NCBI GenBank assembly: GCA_030549495.1
Contig: JAUIRK010000916.1
Coordinates: 1,091,001-1,155,000 of the forward strand
DNA from: Nectonema munidae
Taxonomy: Eukaryota; Nematomorpha; Nectonematoida; Nectonematidae
DNA: 64,000 nucleotides
Direction of reading: 5' to 3'
Under the pieces are notes generated by a model. The model was not told the DNA's origin and did not search any database. It saw only the letters and a program-made list of their open reading frames with translations. Shown one piece after another: positions 1 through 10,859 of the stretch. Position 1 is the first letter of the stretch. Each line of letters starts with the position of its first letter. The position numbers were made by a program, and so were the translations under genes.

Positions 1-1518
1 ACCAGGAAATCTGTCGAGGTGGCTAAACAAGAAATGAACTTTAATGCTCACATTTGCCCCTAGTTTTTCGTATGCAGTAAGCATCTTACGGACCAATTGC
101 TTGTAATTATCAGCTTTGTGATTTCCCAAAAAGTTTGTCACTACATCTGTGAAGGACACCCAAGCATTTAACTCAACCCTGTTCATATGATTAGTGAAGT
201 CAGAATCCCTCATGAGCGTTCGAATCTGAGGTCCATCGAAGATGCCACCGTTAGCTTTTTCGATGGAAAGACCTGGAAATTGCCTGCATATGTACTTGAA
301 GCAATCCCCATCTTTGTTCAACGCCTTAACAAACTGCTTCATGAGCCCTAGTTTTATGTGCAATGGAGGGAAGATGATTCTATCCCTGGGTACCAAAGGC
401 TCATTGATGACGTTGGCTGTGCCGACTTCGAGACTTTCTCGTTCTGGCCAGTTCTCCCTTCTCCAGTGCTGGTTTCTTGCTCTGCTATCCCACAAACAAA
501 GAAAGCAGGGATACTTTGTGTACCCACTTTGCTGACCAAGCAGAAAATTCACCATTTTCAAGTCCACACAAATCAGCCATTTATGAGTGTTGTAATTTAG
601 TTTTTCAAGAACAAATTGGATACCATCATACTCTTCTTTCATCTTGGTAGAATGGCCAATTGGTACAGGAGCAAACTTATTGCCATTATGCAAAAGTACA
701 ACTTTTAGACTTGATTTCGAGCTATCTATAAAGAGACGCCAATCTGCTGGGTCATATGACGAGATCCCCATGCAGTTAAGAAGTGCAGAAACGTCATTAC
801 AAAAGACCAGGTCATCTTCTTTAGAAAAGAAACGAAGCAAGCTGCCTTCCCTTGTCCTATAGTATGTTACTTTTGTGCCAGAATCAAGAATGTTTTTCTC
901 TTGGAGTCGTGATGCAAGAACTTCAGACTGCTCCTTCGACAAACAAAGGTCTCGCACTAGGTCATTAAGTTCAGATTGATTGAAAAGCTGAGGGCCATTT
1001 GAGGGTTCTTCATAGTCACTACAGCTATCACCACTTGATATTGAAAGATCAGCTGGAATCTCTTCGGTTTCATCGATTTCAGGCAGACTGGTGAAAACAG
1101 GCACAGGTAGATCCTCAAAGTGCGCAACAGGACGGATAGCAGAATCCAGGCTCGGATACTGCCAATTTGCTTTCTTGTGCTTGTTAAACCCCGTCATATC
1201 ATTGATACAGAAGTAGCAGTCATCAAAATGATTCTTGGGCTCTCTCCACACCATTGGTACAGCAAACTTCAACTTCAGCTTACCATTGGTCCAACCGCGG
1301 AGACTTTCTACACAGGTTTTGCACACCATATGTGGGGCCCAAGACTTATCTTGGTCACCTAGTTTCATATCGAAGTATGCTTTGTACGCCCTCTTGACAA
1401 AGTCTGTAATATTCCTCTTTTGTTGTGCCATCATATACTGACCACAGATGTAACAAAAGACATCCGGTTCATATCTACAACGTCTTTTAGAAGAACTCAT
1501 TTTCTCTCTGGAACTCAT
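1..1518 (-). CDS. Uncharacterised multicopy invertebrate family protein, C-terminus cut by window edge
   Basis: Reading the minus strand from the ATG at 1518 there is no stop for 506 codons, to the left edge of the window. A second in-frame ATG lies at 1500. The N-terminus has cysteine pairs (CYIC, then CKTC, later CYFC) spaced like a zinc-binding module, around the motif DKSWAPHMVCKTC. An acidic, serine-rich linker follows at about residues 140-180. The C-terminal half carries VVLLHNGNKFAPVPIGHSTK, ICVDLKMVNFLLGQQ, YPCFLCLWDSRA, PPLHIKLGLMKQFVKALN and KVHFLFSHLDRFPG. I know this arrangement from many near-identical uncharacterised proteins in arthropod and cnidarian genomes, usually in many copies; no function is established, and a domesticated or unclassified transposon origin is possible. 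A pyrimidine tract ending in TTATTCCAG lies just upstream of the ATG, which may be the acceptor of a 5'UTR intron. GC content is visibly above the surroundings. A decayed relative lies at 58.2-59.35 kb. Confidence 0.85.
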   Translation of the reverse strand, partial: MSSREKMSSSKRRCRYEPDVFCYICGQYMMAQQKRNITDFVKRAYKAYFDMKLGDQDKSWAPHMVCKTCVESLRGWTNGKLKLKFAVPMVWREPKNHFDDCYFCINDMTGFNKHKKANWQYPSLDSAIRPVAHFEDLPVPVFTSLPEIDETEEIPADLSISSGDSCSDYEEPSNGPQLFNQSELNDLVRDLCLSKEQSEVLASRLQEKNILDSGTKVTYYRTREGSLLRFFSKEDDLVFCNDVSALLNCMGISSYDPADWRLFIDSSKSSLKVVLLHNGNKFAPVPIGHSTKMKEEYDGIQFVLEKLNYNTHKWLICVDLKMVNFLLGQQSGYTKYPCFLCLWDSRARNQHWRRENWPERESLEVGTANVINEPLVPRDRIIFPPLHIKLGLMKQFVKALNKDGDCFKYICRQFPGLSIEKANGGIFDGPQIRTLMRDSDFTNHMNRVELNAWVSFTDVVTNFLGNHKADNYKQLVRKMLTAYEKLGANVSIKVHFLFSHLDRFPG

Positions 1519-3369
1519 TTTCAACTCTGGAATAAAAAAGGAAAAGAATTAAAAAGAAAATTCTTAAATACTGTTTTAAAAACACTACATACATAATAAT
1601 TATTATGTATTTTCTGATATTATTATTTACTGCTTCTATATTGAAGTATTTCAGGGAGAATTTTAGCAGTTTAGGCTTATTTGAGGCTATCAGTATCTTC
1701 TAAACTAGAGCCAATCAGACAAAACCAATGTTATATTCGTAATCAGCGACCTTCAAAACCCCAGAAAACACTCCTAGATGGTCTGCCAAAGAAAAAAAAT
1801 AAAAATTTGTTGACCAGTGTAATTATTCTGAAAGTATTTTATCTAAAAACAGTTTTATATAATGTCTCTTTCTTATTTCAGTGTATTCAAAATTTTATGA
1901 AAAATGATAAGAAATATAGAAAATTATCTGATTTCACTTTTTAAATTTTTTTCTAATTCAATATTCCTGTATTCATTTATTCCGATAAGATAATAAAAGT
2001 TTTTAATATTGCAAGTAACAAGAAATCGATGAATGTAGAAAGCTAAAAAGTATTTAGGTATGGAACTTATGATTAATTTTTTCATCAATTTCATGAATCG
2101 CTTTAATTTTTTTTCAGATTTTTATTTATCAGGATGAATTGTGTTTAGTCAAATAAGAACTCTGTAAAAGTCTTCGTAGTTCTGAAAACTCTTTAATTTT
2201 TATTTTTTGTTTTCTCTTACACAATTATTTAGTGTACTATTATTCGTTTTTATTTTAAAATTTTCATTATTTTCAATAAATCTATTAGGAAAGCCATTTT
2301 TATTTAAGATGAAGCATATTTTTAATTAGAAAACTTTAATAGAAAGTTTGTATTTTATCTTAAAAATTGTTAAACTTAACGAGTTGTTCAAAAAATAGTA
2401 CAGTGTCTCCCGCCCTAATGAAAGATTCTGCACTTATGAAGAAATTTTAAAGTGTCGACCAAAGTATCCAATCATATACAACATGATTAACAAAATTTAT
2501 TTGAAAACCCTTGAATTAAGTTTAGGCAATAATGATCAGCTCGCATTTTTAATTGTAAGGTTTTTTAATAATACCCGCAACAGATATTAACTAAATTTTA
2601 CAGAATAATTATTTTTGTATTCTAAAAACATTTTATACATCAATGAAGTAAACTGTCTTAACGATAGGCATCGTTTGAAAAGGAAAATTCTTTTGAAAGT
2701 GTATTAAAAATTGTTCAAAACTCATTTTTACATAAATTTGGTAATGGCTTTATACGGAAAGTGGACTTATTATTTTTGAAAAATTGGAAATCCAGTTTCA
2801 AAAATTCTTCTGAAAATCAAATTTTGTGTTAAAGTTTTAAAATTTGGTACCTTAAAAGAAATCATTTTCATGAAAAAGTCAACATAAAAAACTTGATTCT
2901 TTTTATTAAGTTGAGAAATGATAACTTCGAAAGGTAAAAGGTTAAAAAAAATTAATTTTCCTGCACAAATTTAAATGAAAATCTTTAAAAGAATATTTTT
3001 TCCAACAAATGATGGGGAAAATAAAAAAAATATTCTTCGAAGTATATATCCAAAGGTGGCAATATTTTTGTCAAGAAAATCTTTAAAAAAAAATAATTTT
3101 TCACGTTGGCAGATATTTAGGAAATTTTAAAGTCATTGATTTTTAATAACTTTGGGAAAATTTTCTTAGTACTAATTTATCTGGCTGGTTTTTGAAATTT
3201 TATCAAAATTTATTCGAATTTCATAAAAAGAGGATTTCTCTTAGGAAAAAAATTTATTATAATGTATCTATATTATAATATTTATAAAAATTGACAATTT
3301 AATAAAATGAAAGTTTTTATATTTAGATATCATTTTAAATTTATCCTAGCATAATAGTTTATAGATAAA
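1519..3369. other. AT-rich non-coding stretch
   Basis: Upstream flank of the left-edge ORF. Short open frames here have no recognisable motif and are dominated by Lys, Asn, Phe and Ile codons, as expected from base composition. I see no RNA gene or clear repeat structure. Confidence 0.6.
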
Positions 3370-3998
3370 CATCTAGTAGTAAGCTCTCGATAACTCGAGT
3401 AGCTGTACCTGTCTCAGTCATATCTACACATGCTAAATTTTCGTTTAACTCAAAATCAGATAGGTGGAATTTTCGGTTAAATCGAAGTAATTCATGCTTT
3501 TTCTGATATCAATTTATAATTTAAATTATTCGGGATAAAAATTTCAATGCTATCTGTGAATTGCAGTTCATCATGTTGCAATATATTTCAGAGGCTTTGA
3601 ATACAAAGTTTTTATGAAAAATCAATAAAAGTGTGAATTACACATGCTTTCATTCATTTCGTTGTAAGGCATTTTCAGCGCTGAGATATTTGCAACCCTA
3701 TGATTTGCTTTGAATTATTGTACTATATTTTATTATTATCTTTAAGCGTGTATGCACAAAATTTTATGCCCTTTTCAACGTAAATTATCGTAATTTTGTA
3801 TATATACTCTCGTTATTTTTTTATAAAATAAAATGAATTCAATTTTTTTTGAGGTTTTGCTCCCTTAAATTTGTACCTGGAAGTATTACAGAACTGCTAT
3901 TCATTCAAGAAAATATATGATACTGATCATTCGTTTAACTCGAACTTCGGATAACTTAAAGGATTTTTTGGATCCCAAAGACTCGACTTTTTGGTAGA
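3370..3998. mobile_element. Possible pogo/Tigger-like MITE relic
   Basis: The left part has CTCTCGATAACTCGAG and TTTTCGTTTAACTC; the right part has TTCGTTTAACTCGAAC and AAGACTCGACTTTTTGG. 'Ataactcga' and 'ttaactcgaa' phrases near both ends are typical of pogo/Tigger-type inverted termini. The interior is AT-rich with no coding capacity. The ends are too worn for me to define a TA duplication. Confidence 0.35.
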
Positions 3999-4540
3999 TA
4001 TTAAAATATTATAAACATTAAAGGTAAGGGTAAACTCACTTAAAAATTCATTGATGTTGGTGTAGTTATGTAAAATTAAGTGTTTTAGAAAATATGAAAT
4101 TATTCAGATAGCTTCTCCGGTGAAAGTAAATTTATCAGTTAGGTTACATGTGAAAATTAATTTACTAACAGATTATACATCATAAAATGGTGTATTAAGT
4201 AAATAAATACTATATTTATTGAAAAATTATGCATTTAAAATTTATTATTGTTTTTAATTTCGAAAATTCTTGATTTAATAAATTTTTTGACAGGATAGTA
4301 ATTTTCAAAAATATCACAATCAGATCTGCAATAAATTGTTTATTAAAATCACGGTATATTTGAAGTTAGAAAGATCCAAATGAAAAGAAGTGCTCAGCAT
4401 ATTTAAGAAAGTGATGACAAAAGAAGTGCTCAATATATTAAGTGAATTAAATTGTATCAAAATAAATATATACTTAATTCTGCATACAAGGTGTTAGTTA
4501 AAACTGGAAATTGCATGTACTCTTGTATTTGATCATCATA

Positions 4541-4690
4541 ACTAAGCGTACACAGTGTAAAAGACCTCTTTCTTCTATTGAAGTCTCAGTTCCACTTTTG
4601 TGTTCAAACTTTGAGGTTTGAATTTGCATCTAGTGGCTGTACGTGAGCATTTATCGTTAACGCTTATCTTTGACGAGCTTTATCTATTCT
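4541..4690 (+). repeat. Interspersed repeat, copy 1 (pairs with 46,026-46,190)
   Basis: It starts with CATAACTAAGCGTACAC and runs through a 'cagttccac ... gaggtttgaa ... ctagtggctgt' stretch to 'ctttgacgagctttatctatt'. The same order of blocks recurs at 46,026-46,190, with many substitutions. It is about 150 bp and non-coding; it could be a SINE or a MITE end. No tRNA-like A/B boxes are obvious. Confidence 0.55.
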
Positions 4691-4849
4691 CAAATCAATA
4701 ATAATAATATAATAAATATATTTTTTATTTGATATTTTGAATAAAGATCATCTTTAAAAATAAAAGAGAATAAAAAGATTAAAGAAATTAAAAATTTAAC
4801 AAAATATTTTTGAAAATTAATTTTTTAAAATGAAAATATATTTTTTTAC

Positions 4850-5010
4850 ATAAATTAATTCGCATAGACATTATTGCCACCATGAAGGTAACAGAAATGG
4901 AAGACAAATCCATAAATTTTGACTTATTATCACTAAAATATAATGTTTTTTTAATATATATAACTTGATTTGATTTTTTTCTGAATTAGAGACTCGAGTT
5001 TTATATGTAA
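4850..5010 (+). repeat. Weak interspersed repeat (resembles 17,125-17,280)
   Basis: Shared blocks in the same order: ATAGACATT, then AGAAATG, then a T-rich stretch, then GATTTTTTTCTGAAT and an 'actcgag/actcaag' block. The similarity is short and AT-rich, so the pairing is tentative. Confidence 0.3.
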
Positions 5011-5260
5011 GTAAATTTTCACTCCGCTATCTCTTTTTGTTTATTCGAAATCAGGCTTTACTTTTGCAGCTTTTTTTGCAGCTTATTTTACACCTACCCA
5101 TTTTATCTAAACTTTAGTTTAATAAATTTTGTTTATTAATTTTTTTTTTTTAGTTATTTAACATTAAAATTTATTTTAAAGTTTTATTTTAGAATTTTAA
5201 AAATTTAGGTTTTTTACCTATCTGTGACATTTTTCGTTTTCTTAATTTTTCTGTATTTTT

Positions 5261-6379
5261 ATGAGTGACTGGGTTTGTAAAACTTGTTCAAGAGATGTTT
5301 CAGAAAATAACTCTCATGATGATTGCTCAGAACACATGCTGCAGTGTTTCATTTGTGACAGTTGGTTCTGTTATTTTTGTATAGGTTTGCAAAAAGGGTT
5401 CAATAAAATTTTCGATAAATATTTATCCCTTGGTATGAATTATATTTGTTGCGGCTGTAGAAATAGAAAAACTGAAAATAAAGATGCTTTTATTTCTAAT
5501 TCTAGTTCAAATAGTAACATTGGCGATATTCCTCTCGTAACTAAAATAGAACAGTTGATTCAAAAAGTTGAAAAAATAGAAAAAAAAATCGATTCACCTG
5601 TTGAAAATAAAAATGTCCCTCAATCTAAAAAAAAAGTAACGTACGCTGACGTAGTAAATAAGAGAAATAATTACTGTTTTTTCGTTCCCAAAATTGGTTC
5701 TGAGAATTTGGTAGAAAAGTCTTCTGAACTCCTTAAGGATGTTCAGGTTAGTTCTTTCAAACACCTCAAGAAAAAATATTGTTTCAAATTTAACGACTCA
5801 CAAAATATGATGATAGCTTCTAACAAGTTATCAACTGAAAATTTTAAAATTGAATTTGTTAAAAAAGTTTCACCAAAAGTTAGCTTGAATGTCGATTGTG
5901 ATGTGAACAATGACGAAGTATTGAATTCCATTTTTTTGAAAAATCCTAATCTTAAAAAGTTAATAGATGAAGGGGAAGTTTTCAATCTCATTTTCTCCAG
6001 AAATTTGAAGACCAATAATCGGAAAATTTTAGTTTTCTCTCTATCTACAAAAGTATACAAATATTTAGCAGATAACGGGTTTTTTCTATATCTTAATTTT
6101 GAAAAGTACAAGTTATACCCTTATATTCTTTTTAAGCAATGTTCTAATTGCTGCCTTTTTGGCCATAAAGCTTCTCAGTGTAGTAGATCTTCAGTATGTA
6201 GATACTGTTCAGGATCTCATAATGGTAATACATGTAATTCTAGTAGTAACTTGAAGTGTACCACTTGTAAACACAATGGCTTAGAGAGTATAAATCATTC
6301 CGCACTTGACTTCAAGTGCCCCTTTGTTCAAAGGGAAATTGAAAAGGTTAAATTAAACACTGCCTATGATGAGTTCTGA
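5261..6379 (+). CDS. LINE ORF1 protein: PHD-like finger and CCHC knuckles
   Basis: The product is 372 residues and is the nucleic-acid-binding ORF1 of the LINE. Residues 5-70 form a PHD-like zinc module: WVCKTC, then LQCFICDSWFCYFC, then YICCGC. The usual histidine after the aromatic pair is replaced by cysteine. A lysine-rich, coiled-coil-prone stretch follows at about 90-125 (KIEQLIQKVEKIEKKI). Residues 130-280 probably form an RRM-like fold typical of such ORF1s. The C-terminus has zinc knuckles (CSNCCLFGHKASQC, CRYCSGSHNGNTC, CTTCKHNG...H). The ATG at 5,261 is the first in frame. The stop overlaps the start of ORF2 by 14 bases, so ORF2 is probably translated by reinitiation or stop-start coupling. 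Confidence 0.85.
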   Translation: MSDWVCKTCSRDVSENNSHDDCSEHMLQCFICDSWFCYFCIGLQKGFNKIFDKYLSLGMNYICCGCRNRKTENKDAFISNSSSNSNIGDIPLVTKIEQLIQKVEKIEKKIDSPVENKNVPQSKKKVTYADVVNKRNNYCFFVPKIGSENLVEKSSELLKDVQVSSFKHLKKKYCFKFNDSQNMMIASNKLSTENFKIEFVKKVSPKVSLNVDCDVNNDEVLNSIFLKNPNLKKLIDEGEVFNLIFSRNLKTNNRKILVFSLSTKVYKYLADNGFFLYLNFEKYKLYPYILFKQCSNCCLFGHKASQCSRSSVCRYCSGSHNGNTCNSSSNLKCTTCKHNGLESINHSALDFKCPFVQREIEKVKLNTAYDEF

Positions 6380-9351
6380 TGATGCTTTTATATCCACTTT
6401 AAATTTTAATCCATTGTTAAATCATTCAGAATTATCTCAAATTTTTCCAACAAATTCATTCACTCCTAGCTTAAGGCTCTTTTCAGATAGCAATCATTCT
6501 ACAGATATTTGGTTAGCTGACAGGAATCTCATTAATATAGTTAGCTTAAATGTTAGATCTTTGATTTGTAATTTTGATATGGTTGAATTACTGTTCTCCA
6601 AATTTTCAAATTATTTCAAAACCGAGATAGACTTTCTTTGCCTTCAAGAGTGTTGGAATTATCACGATATTCCATTCAAAATTAAAGGTTATAATTTTAT
6701 CAATTATTTTAGTAATCTTTCTCTTCATAGTGGGCTTGCTTTTTTCATCAATGATAACTATGACTTTGAAGTTACTGATAAGGTTGTCTTTCAAAATAAT
6801 TTTGAACTTTTTGTTATCAAGATATTGATGCCGGGTAAAAATTTTTTAAATATGCACAACATTTATAGATTGCCTAACAATTCCATAGAAAACTTAGAAT
6901 TTTTTAACTCTTATATAGATAAAATTTTATCAGAAAGCAAAAGTTCTGAATTGAATATTTTTCTTGGAGATTTTAATTTAGACATTTCTCTTTGTAGTAG
7001 TAAAACCTCAGATTTTCTAAATATTGTATACTCTAATGGCTTCAAATTTTGTATAAATTCTCCCACAAGGCCGTCTTCAGGAACAATTATAGACAATTTT
7101 ATAATTCCTCAATCGTTTTCAGATTTAGAAACTTTTATTCTGGAAGAAGATATATCAGATCATTTTCCGATACTGTTATCATTACGCTCTTACTCTAAAG
7201 CTGTTGCTAAGCAGTCAAAGTGTAGTTTTTTCAATAAGATAGCTTTTGTTAATGAGTATTTTAAGTTTGATTGGAGCTGTAATTGTGATGGTAATAAAAC
7301 TTCTCCTGAAGCTATTTTGAGCTCACTTATTCAACGATTGACTTCTATGATTTCTTCATCGACTAAACATTTCACTTCTCAAAAACTTTCTAAATATAAA
7401 GTCAAAAGAAGTTGCTGGATGACTTTTGATGTAATAAACTTGATCAAAAAACGTGATGACCTTTACAAAAAGGCTAAAAAAGCGAAAAATAATCCAACAT
7501 TAGCACTTGAATATAAAAGATTACGAAATACTGTAAAAAACAAGATTGCTTTTTTGAAGAAGAAATATTATAAAGATTTTTTTTCGAACAATGTGAGTTC
7601 CAGAAATGTTTGGAATAAAGTGAGAAATCTGATTGGTTCCGATGAAAAAGATGTAAAAGCAGTGTCAATAAATGGCAATATTGTTTCTGATCCTTCTGTA
7701 ATTGCTGAAAAACTTGTTGACATTACCTTTAGCTGATGATTCCAACATGAGTTATGATTCTATTCCTCACTATAATGCTCAAACTTTCAAGCTTGAAAAA
7801 GTTAGTTTTGAAGAAGTTGAAAAAGCTATTCATGCAATACCAAATAATAATTCCAAAGATGCATATGGAATCAGCATTAATCATATCAAACTTGTTAGTT
7901 CCTATTTGTCTCATCCTCTCTCTCTTTGTTTCAATAAATGTTTGGAGAATTGTATGTTTCCAGGAGTTTTAAAACTTAACAGAGTATTGCCTATCCCCAA
8001 AAAGAGTGAAAAAATCGACTTGAAAAGTTTCAGGCCTATATCCATTGTGCCTGTTATTGCAAAAATATTTGAAAAGTTAATTCTTTCACAAGTGTCTGCT
8101 TTTTTTGAAGATACTAATTTGCTATCTAATAATCAGTTTGGCTTTCGAAAAGGTTTTTCAGCGGAACTTCTACACTCTTCTTTCCTTGACTACATTGTTT
8201 CTCATCATGAAGATAAATTTGATGTTGGGGCCATTTTCCTTGACATAACAAAAGCTTTTGACTCTATTTCACACAAAATTTTACTGGAAAAGCTCTGTAT
8301 GTATGGATTTGATGATGCTACACTTAAGTTTTTTAGCTCTTATTTGAAAGGAAGAAAACATTATGTTGAATTCCAACAATCCACCTCTCCCACACTCGTT
8401 TTAAACAGAGGGGTTCCTCAAGGATCCATTCTTGGCCCTCTACTTTTTATAATTTACATGAATGATATTTTCCAGTCCTCTCCTTTTTTTAAATTCCTTT
8501 TATACGCTGATGACATTACCCTTCTCTTTCCTCTCTCTTCTGATACAAGCGCTTCTTTCCACTATCATTTCGAGAAAGTTAAGCAGTGGATCGTTAACAA
8601 TTTTTTGAGTATCAATAATACGAAAACTAAAGCCATGTTATTTTCGAAGAAGCCTCATACTGACTCCAATGTTTTTATTGATGAAGGTTTGAAAGTTGTC
8701 TCTAATATTAATCTACTCGGCTTAAACATTGATAATAAGCTTGACTTCCAATCTCATATTTCCCTCCTATCTACCAAGCTTAGTAAAATTACTGGTATTT
8801 TAAAATACACTAAAAAGTTTTTTCCACCACAAATTCTATTGATTCTTCTGAAAACTCTGTTTCTTCCTCACCTCTCATATAGTCTCATCAATTTTGGACA
8901 CTGCAATTTGTCATCTTTGGAAATTATCTATAAAAAAGCCGTCAGAATTGTTTCTGGAAGCCCTAGATTGTCTCATACAAATAAACTTTTCCTACGGTTA
9001 AATCTCCTCAAGATACATGATATTTTCCATCAAAAAGTTGGTGTTTTTCTTTTATCAAATCTCAACTCAAATCACAGATTATTTCTGAATCTCATCACCT
9101 ATACTATTAAGACTACCTATTCGTTGAGATTTCCAATTGTAGTCAACAAGCCAAACTACAGACTAGCCTCCTCTAAATTGTCTGTCAGATTTAAAGTTGT
9201 AAGTTTTTATGAAAACCATAGATGGTTGTTAGGCGAATGTGATAATTCGATTCCTAAGTTTAAAGTTATATCAAGACTCTGGTTCCTCTCTCAATACCTC
9301 TCTCTTCCTTCTTGCTCTAACAAATTTTGCTTTGTTTGTTCCACATATTAG
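6366..9351 (+). CDS. LINE ORF2: endonuclease and reverse transcriptase, one frame change
   Basis: The first part, 6,366-7,736 (456 aa), is an APE-type endonuclease: SLNVRS, FLCLQE, IFLGDFN, a TRPSSGTIIDN block and the terminal SDHFP motif, followed by a basic linker. The second part, 7,702-9,351 (549 aa in the next frame), is reverse transcriptase: FRPISIVPVIAKIFEKL, NQFGFRKGFS, FLDITKAFDSISHK, RGVPQGSILGPLLF, the catalytic LLYADDI, then LGLNIDNKLDFQSHI in the thumb. The C-terminus ends with a small Cys cluster (CSNKFCFVC). The two parts overlap around 7,702-7,736, which indicates one small indel in this copy between EKLVD and LPLADDS. The copy as read would not make the fused protein. Confidence 0.88.
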
Positions 9352-9599
9352 TGTACTACCATTTGATTATTTATATACATGTGTTTTTATCATTTTATTA
9401 TATTTTTTAAACTAGTTTTTGTGGGATTACTTTAACGGTTTTCTACAAACTACTGTAATCCACACACACAGCTTTACATAAATTTTAGTTATAATATTAT
9501 TGCATATAGATAGATTTTTTTTTTTTTTCCTCGAACATATTGTTTTTCTCAAATAAATTACTTACTTACTTACTTACATACAATACAACTTTTATGTAT

Positions 9600-9815
9600 A
9601 CGGGGCGGAAAGGGGTTAGTCAGATATAGCGGCGATCCGGGTGGGGGAGGGGGTCTTCTTTTCCTTTACCGATTTTTAAGGATATCAGTGTATAGCTCAA
9701 TCAGAATTACTTTCATTTTGTGAAGGAAGAGATGTATTTAAGATCCACAACATGAAAAAGAAAAAATTTTAAATCCCCTTTGAGTAAATTATTATCATCT
9801 AGATCCGCCCTGGTC
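9600..9815. mobile_element. Possible small MITE after the LINE tail
   Basis: The left side has a G-rich block near 9,628 (GGCGATCCGGGTGGGGG). The right side has CATCTAGATCCGCCCTGG near 9,799-9,816, whose reverse complement reads CCAGGGCGGATCTAGATG. The match between ends is short, and no target duplication could be set. Confidence 0.35.
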
Positions 9816-10085
9816 AAATAGTGGATTTAGATACAGCATCAAACAAGGGGCATCCTCAGAATTATTGGAGGCAAAATTTTTTTGTTGCAATTTTAAAATT
9901 TAGTGGTCTGGAAATACCACAGGAGACCAAATATTCAAGCAATCCTTTAAAATAGAATGTATTCAGCGCATACCTAAAGTCCTAAATTTATAAGACTACT
10001 TTATATTTTTCTTTTACAAAATCGGTGAATTTAAATACTATATTTCGAGCGAAAATATTTTAATTAAATTTGTATATCGAATATA

Positions 10086-10671
10086 GTGGGCAGAAAAAAT
10101 TCCCCAATTAAAAAGTAGGAAAAAATGCTCCCAATTAAAAAGTAGGAAAAAATGCCCCAGTAAATATGCCGCGAAAAAAATGCCCCAACACAAAAAATTT
10201 CAAAAAATTATTAATTAAAATTAAAAAAAAAATTTTTTTAAAAAGATATGTCAAATAAAGATTTTTTGTAAAAAAAAACAAAAAGTCAACTTTTCATCTA
10301 AAACATTTAAAATTTAATTAAAGTAAACTAAAAAAACTCAACATACGATCATTTTTTAAATACAAATTTTTTTTTATAAAATCAAATATTTTTGGACTTT
10401 GTGTGTATCAGAACACTTTCTAAATATAATTTGTGTTTTAACTGATTTTAAGAACACATTCCCACAAATCTGCACGTTTGCTATTGTTTTCAAGAACTTT
10501 ATAAAGAAAAAAACCCTATAGATTAAGAAATTTTAGAAATTTAGCCTTTCAAAACGGTACAAAATAAAAATATTTATATAATTAAAAAATCCTGAAAATC
10601 AAAAATTAGGGGCTATTTTTTCCTACTTTTTAATTGGGGCATTTTTTCCGGGGGCATTTTTACCTACAACC
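10086..10671. mobile_element. MITE with 10-bp target duplication (Mutator-like type)
   Basis: The left end reads GTGGGCAGAAAAAATTCCCC followed by two tandem copies of a block built on AATTAAAAAGTAGG. The right end, reverse-complemented, reads GGTTGTAGGTAAAAATGCCC and then the same AATTAAAAAGTAGG block. The element is flanked on both sides by ATCGAATATA (10,076-10,085 and 10,672-10,681). A 9-10 bp duplication is the hallmark of MULE-type insertion. The interior is AT-rich and non-coding. Confidence 0.8.
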
Positions 10672-10859
10672 ATCGAATATACACTGGTTTAAAAAAATCC
10701 AAAATTGTTAGGGGGTGGAATAGGCTTTTTATTTGAAAAATAAAGTAGTCTACGAGGCACATTACAGGAATTGATGAAAGGATATTTGATTCATAGAGAA
10801 AACAAATAACTAAAAGTTTGATAGTTTTATATGAGTGAATGTAGTCAAAGGCAAAAAGT

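Larger units (their letters stand above)
5090..9593 (+). mobile_element. Nearly complete non-LTR retrotransposon (Jockey/CR1-type LINE)
   Basis: The element has a PHD-finger ORF1, an overlapping ORF2 with apurinic-type endonuclease and reverse transcriptase, a short 3' UTR and a tail of four or more TTAC repeats at about 9,563-9,587. There is no RNase H domain and no terminal repeat. The 5' end is not fixed by a visible target duplication; 5,090 is a guess, and the AT-rich leader before the 5,261 ATG is probably 5' UTR. ORF2 carries a single frame change near 7,720; otherwise both ORFs are open, so the insertion is young compared with the other LINE relics nearby. Clade assignment is by motif style only. 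Confidence 0.85.

Noticed and set aside
5743-6111. 122-codon minus-strand open frame
   Set aside because: Shadow of LINE ORF1, which has clear zinc-finger motifs on the plus strand.
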